From Balneolaceae bacterium (lineage in GTDB: Bacteria > Bacteroidota > Rhodothermia > Balneolales > Balneolaceae), in contig JAFIES010000072.1 in NCBI GenBank assembly GCA_020832415.1, positions 1 through 64,000 of the forward strand: a DNA stretch of 64,000 bases, in the 5' to 3' direction. This document shows, in pieces, positions 59,952 through 64,000 of the stretch. The position numbers were made by a program, and so were the translations under genes. How positions within the stretch are numbered: position 1 is the first letter of the stretch; each line of letters begins with the position of its first letter. The notes below the pieces were generated by a model. It was not told the DNA's origin. It saw nothing but the letters and a program-made list of their open reading frames with translations, and did no database searches.

Positions 59952-62528
59952 TCAAATATAATTTGATGCTACGACACCCTTTATTTCTCTCTTTTTAAAG
60001 CGGATGGTATAGCTGGTTCCATTTTTAGAGTTGAGTTCAAGATCACCTTCAAGCTGTTGAACAAATGTATCAATAAGTGAGCGCCCCAGCGAATCCGAAG
60101 AGATCTCAGCTTCGTTAAATCCCGGTCCGTCATCAGCAATAAAAAGCTCGATATACTGCTCTGTTTGATGAAGTTTTATACTGATTATACCTTGACTTCT
60201 ATTATGAAATGCGTGTTTTAGTGAGTTAGTTAGAATTTCATTTACCAAGAGTCCCAAAGGCAGGGCCTGGTTAATATTAATGCTCATCTCTTCCAAATCG
60301 AGTTTTAGCGAAATATCTGTAGTATCCGTACTGCTGAATGTTTCAAGTATACCCTCAGCTTGTTTTTGGATATTCTCTTTGAGTGAAATGTTAGAAAAAC
60401 TGGTTGATTTATAAAGCTGTTCGTGAATGAGTGCGATAGATTTAATTCGGTTTATGCTACTATTAATCATATCAGCACTTTCACTGTCTTTTAAATTGTA
60501 GGCTTGAAGCTGCAATAATCCTGATATCACTGCAAGGTTATTTTTTACCCGGTGATGTATTTCTGATAAAAGCACATTCTTTTCATTCAACGCTTCTTTA
60601 ATCTGCTCTTCTGCTTTTATTCTGGTTGTAATATCCCTCCAGACAACATATCCAATGTCATCTCCATCTACATCTCTAATGCGGGTAACAACAATCTCAA
60701 CGGGAATTAAGCTCATGTCTTTTTTCTGATGATACCATTCGAACTTAATGCTATTCTTATGATTCAGATTTTTCAGATTTTCTACATGAGCCTGTTTTGA
60801 TAGTTTTCCATTTGGTTGAACTTTTGGAGAGATGGCCGTAGGTGATTTGCCTATTAAATCTTCTTTTTTTGTGTAACCCAGCATGGTATAAGCGGCCTTA
60901 TTGCAATCTATAATCTTGTTATTTCTTACAAGTAAATTTGCATCTGCCGATCGGGTGAACAGATCTTTATACCGCTTTTCTGAAGCTATAACTGCCAGTT
61001 CAGCCTCCATCTCTTTTGTGATGTCCACATGAGTTCCTGCCATACGAATTGGCTCTCCATTTTCCGACCTGAAAGCTTTACCCCTGTCCTGGATCCAAAC
61101 CCAATGCCCTTTTTTGTGCTTCATTCGAAAACGGGATTCGAAAAAATTATCCTTGCCTTTGAGCACCCTTTCGATATTTGTATGTGCAATTACTAAATCA
61201 TCCGGGTGAGTAAGGTTTTCCCATGTTTTGAGGGTATGAGGTTCAAGTTCAGCCAGCGTATAACCAAGCATTTTTGCCCATTGCTCGTTATATATTACTT
61301 CACCGGATTTAATATTCCAGTCCCATGTGCCTGCTTGAGTGCCTTCTAGCGAGTAATTGAGACGGTCTTTTGCTGCTTTTAAGGCTTCCTGAAATCTCAC
61401 TTCAGAGCTTATGTTTCTACCAACACCAAGCACACCTGTTATGTTGCCGTTCCCGGAGGTGATGGGTGTTAATTTGGTTTGATAATTAGTGATTATTTCA
61501 TTGCTCTGAATTGACCAGAGGTACACAACTGAATTACCATTTATGGCTTTATTGAATGCTTCAATATGATTTGCAGCAGCTTCAGTTCCCATTATTTCTG
61601 AAGCTTTTTTACCTAAAAGCAGGTTTCTCATTTCAACATTTTCTGCCCACTTACCAAAGAGTTCTGTATGCCTGCCATCTTTATCGAGCGTAAACACAAT
61701 ATCATCAAACGCATTGATAACCTCTCTGAAGCGGGATTCTTTTTGGATAAGCGCCTGTTCCAGATCAACTTCTTCACTCACATCTCTTACCGATCCAATG
61801 ATTTTTACAACTTTGCCATCATCATCTAAAAGGGCGCGACTTTTTGTCCGGATCCACTTATGCTTTCCATTTAGATCACGAAAACGAACAGTCAGATCGT
61901 AATCTTTTCCATTTTTTAAACACTCGTTAAATGAGTTCTCCACAATCTGGCGATCATCCGGAACATAACATTGAAGACTTTTTGCGATATGGTCCCAATC
62001 TTGCTTTGGGTCAAGTCCATGCAGATGATATAATTCATCAGTCCAGAACATCTGTTCTGTGCCAACATCATACTCCCAGCCACCGGTTTTAGAGAGAGTC
62101 TCAATATCATTTAAGATTCGTTCGCGGCGAGCTGTTTCAGTCTCCTTAAGTTTTTCTTCCGTAATATCCTGTTTTACAGAGATGTAGTGTGTGATGGATC
62201 CTGTATCATCAAAGACGGGTTGAATAGTGGCACGTTCCCAATAGGGATCCCCGTTCTTTTTTTTGTTCATAAGATCGCCGCTCCAGGTCTTGCCCGAAGA
62301 TATGGTTGCCCACAGATCTTTATAAAAAGTTAGCGGCTGATAATTTGATTCTAAAATTCCGGGGTTTCCACCTCTAACCTCTTCAAATGAATACCCGGTG
62401 AGTTTAGAAAAGAATTTGTTGACGTATACAATATTTCCATCAGGGTTTGAAATAACTATGGCTGCCGGCATTAGCTCTATGGCAGATCGAAATAGATCTG
62501 AGTTCAAATGAAGCTTAAAATTATCCAT
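59952..62528 (-). CDS. Sensor histidine kinase with about five PAS domains (HisKA_2/HWE-like)
   Basis: PAS motifs (PAAIVISNPDGNIVYVNKFFSKLTGYSFEEV etc.); LLSEIHHRVKNNLAVISGLLQLQ; IELFIADDGPGFNE; no TM helices evident. Confidence 0.92.
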   Translation of the reverse strand: MDNFKLHLNSDLFRSAIELMPAAIVISNPDGNIVYVNKFFSKLTGYSFEEVRGGNPGILESNYQPLTFYKDLWATISSGKTWSGDLMNKKKNGDPYWERATIQPVFDDTGSITHYISVKQDITEEKLKETETARRERILNDIETLSKTGGWEYDVGTEQMFWTDELYHLHGLDPKQDWDHIAKSLQCYVPDDRQIVENSFNECLKNGKDYDLTVRFRDLNGKHKWIRTKSRALLDDDGKVVKIIGSVRDVSEEVDLEQALIQKESRFREVINAFDDIVFTLDKDGRHTELFGKWAENVEMRNLLLGKKASEIMGTEAAANHIEAFNKAINGNSVVYLWSIQSNEIITNYQTKLTPITSGNGNITGVLGVGRNISSEVRFQEALKAAKDRLNYSLEGTQAGTWDWNIKSGEVIYNEQWAKMLGYTLAELEPHTLKTWENLTHPDDLVIAHTNIERVLKGKDNFFESRFRMKHKKGHWVWIQDRGKAFRSENGEPIRMAGTHVDITKEMEAELAVIASEKRYKDLFTRSADANLLVRNNKIIDCNKAAYTMLGYTKKEDLIGKSPTAISPKVQPNGKLSKQAHVENLKNLNHKNSIKFEWYHQKKDMSLIPVEIVVTRIRDVDGDDIGYVVWRDITTRIKAEEQIKEALNEKNVLLSEIHHRVKNNLAVISGLLQLQAYNLKDSESADMINSSINRIKSIALIHEQLYKSTSFSNISLKENIQKQAEGILETFSSTDTTDISLKLDLEEMSININQALPLGLLVNEILTNSLKHAFHNRSQGIISIKLHQTEQYIELFIADDGPGFNEAEISSDSLGRSLIDTFVQQLEGDLELNSKNGTSYTIRFKKREIKGVVASNYI

Positions 62529-62973
62529 TGAGTACCCTCAGAATTGCCCCTTTTTTCAATGCAACAGTGGAATAATAAATTTAGCTAATATTTCCTTAAC
62601 AGGCTAAAAATTAGAAAGATACCTTTAAAAGCTATGAGCGATTAGATGCGAAGTTAATGATAATTCTTAATTTGTTCTTATTTGCGTTTACTATCGGCCG
62701 AGCTGCAGAATCCAGGGTACTCTTTTACCTGTTTCAAACACCCTGTTGCTATTATTTTCCAGCCCTCGGTGATATACCTTCAAGCTATCAACACAATACG
62801 CCTAGCCTGATCCGCCAAAATATCTGCAGATGGTTCCAAACATCATGTTGTGTATTACCAATATCTTAATCCCTCTGTAATAACAAGTTCATGCTCTTTC
62901 GTGTTGGTTTCATTTAGAATACCATCAGTAACATCTTCAGCTTCTGCAATTTGCAGTATCTATAAATTGAAAA

Positions 62974-64000
62974 TCAATGTACTTGAAGTGCAGATTTAAA
63001 AACAGACAGAGTTTCATCAAGCTGTGTGTTTGTTACTATAAGTGGCGGAATCCACCGAATTACATTTCCATAGGTTCCGCAGGTTAGTAATAGCAGATTA
63101 TTTTTAATACAGGCAGCAGCAACTTTTTTGGTAGTTTCAGCATCGGGGTTGCCATTGCTATCGGTGAACTCGGTTGCTACCATTAAACCCCGCCCCCTCA
63201 CATCACCAATAATGGGATATTCTGCCTGTAACTTTTGCAAGGCATCCATCAACTGGCTGCCTCTGTCAGCGGCATTTTCCGAAAGGTTTTCATCACGGAT
63301 TACATCGATCGTTTCCGCTGCCGCACGCGATGCCACCGCACTCCCGCCGCCATAGGTTCCGCCATGAGTGCCGGGCAGCCAGCGTTCCATTATTTCCCTG
63401 GAAGACGCAATGGCTGATATGGGTAACCCGCTTCCAAGCCCTTTTGCCATCACGATTATATCGGGTTTGATATCGCTCTGTTCAAAACAGAACATTGTTA
63501 CTGTTCTGCCAAACCCGCTCTGAACTTCATCCATAACCAATAAGATGCCATGTTCATCACAAACATCCCGAAGGTGTTGCAAAAAAGGAGCCGGTGCGGG
63601 AACATATCCGCCCTCACCAAGAACGGGTTCGATGATAATAGCCGCAGTTTCATTGGGTGCAGTTTGTCCGCGCAGGAGAATATCGAGCTGTTTTTTACAG
63701 AACGCTACTGCCTCATTTTCACTCCATCCATATTGGTATGCATAGGGAAAAGGTGTAACAAATATTCCGGAAGGGAGGGGCTGAAATTTTTGCCGGTAGA
63801 CTGTTTTTGATGTTGTCATAGCCATAGCCAGATGTGTGCGACCATGAAAACTGCCCTGAAATACTATTATATTACTGCGGCCTGTTGCTGCTTTGGCAAG
63901 CTTTACACACGCTTCTGTGGCTTCTGCTCCACTGTTTGAGAAGAAAAACCGGTTGATATACGGCGGAGTAATTTCATCGAGTTTTTGTGCAAGTTTAACA
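62974..64000 (-). CDS. Class III PLP-dependent aminotransferase (partial; continues beyond the window)
   Basis: Frame continues upstream of the listed ATG: VKLAQKLDEITPPYINRFFFSNSGAEATEACVKLAKAATGRSNIIVFQGSFHGRTHLAMAMTTSK; LLVMDEVQSGFGRTVTMFCFEQSDIKPDIIVMAKGLGSGLPI. Confidence 0.93.
   Translation of the reverse strand, partial: VKLAQKLDEITPPYINRFFFSNSGAEATEACVKLAKAATGRSNIIVFQGSFHGRTHLAMAMTTSKTVYRQKFQPLPSGIFVTPFPYAYQYGWSENEAVAFCKKQLDILLRGQTAPNETAAIIIEPVLGEGGYVPAPAPFLQHLRDVCDEHGILLVMDEVQSGFGRTVTMFCFEQSDIKPDIIVMAKGLGSGLPISAIASSREIMERWLPGTHGGTYGGGSAVASRAAAETIDVIRDENLSENAADRGSQLMDALQKLQAEYPIIGDVRGRGLMVATEFTDSNGNPDAETTKKVAAACIKNNLLLLTCGTYGNVIRWIPPLIVTNTQLDETLSVFKSALQVH

Overview
The window looks like chromosomal DNA of a Bacteroidota/Balneolaeota-type bacterium, judging by T9SS-type C-terminal sorting tails, abundant lipoproteins and the gene families present. 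It is mostly ordinary housekeeping and envelope genes: fabI, ruvC, ruvA, a PhoB/PhoR-like two-component pair, mannose-1-P guanylyltransferase, a tRNA-Asp, mnmG/rsmG, hemB, htpX, hemL, a serA-like gene and an EnvC-like murein hydrolase operon. Large repeat-rich surface proteins are interspersed. Items most worth a second look: (1) an apparent fusion of an SCP2-like lipid-binding domain to an R2lox-type ferritin-like oxidase (23352-24677, -); (2) two 16-bp parS-type sites (TGTTTCACGTGAAACA and TGTTTCACGTGAAACG) in and at the start of rsmG, with no parA/parB next to it; (3) a lipoprotein of three ~153-aa repeats at an exact 459-nt spacing with an H-x-H-D...VVHDP signature; (4) a lipoprotein combining SGNH-like, beta-propeller, helical-repeat and cupredoxin-like regions beside a ThuA-like gene; (5) a GT2 glycosyltransferase relic with an in-frame TGA where Trp is expected; (6) a ~230-bp nested inverted-repeat element at 27422-27652; (7) a duplicated tRNA-Asp 3' flank. 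No CRISPR array, rRNA, complete prophage or obvious defence island was seen. All family names come from reading motifs by eye; no database search was run.
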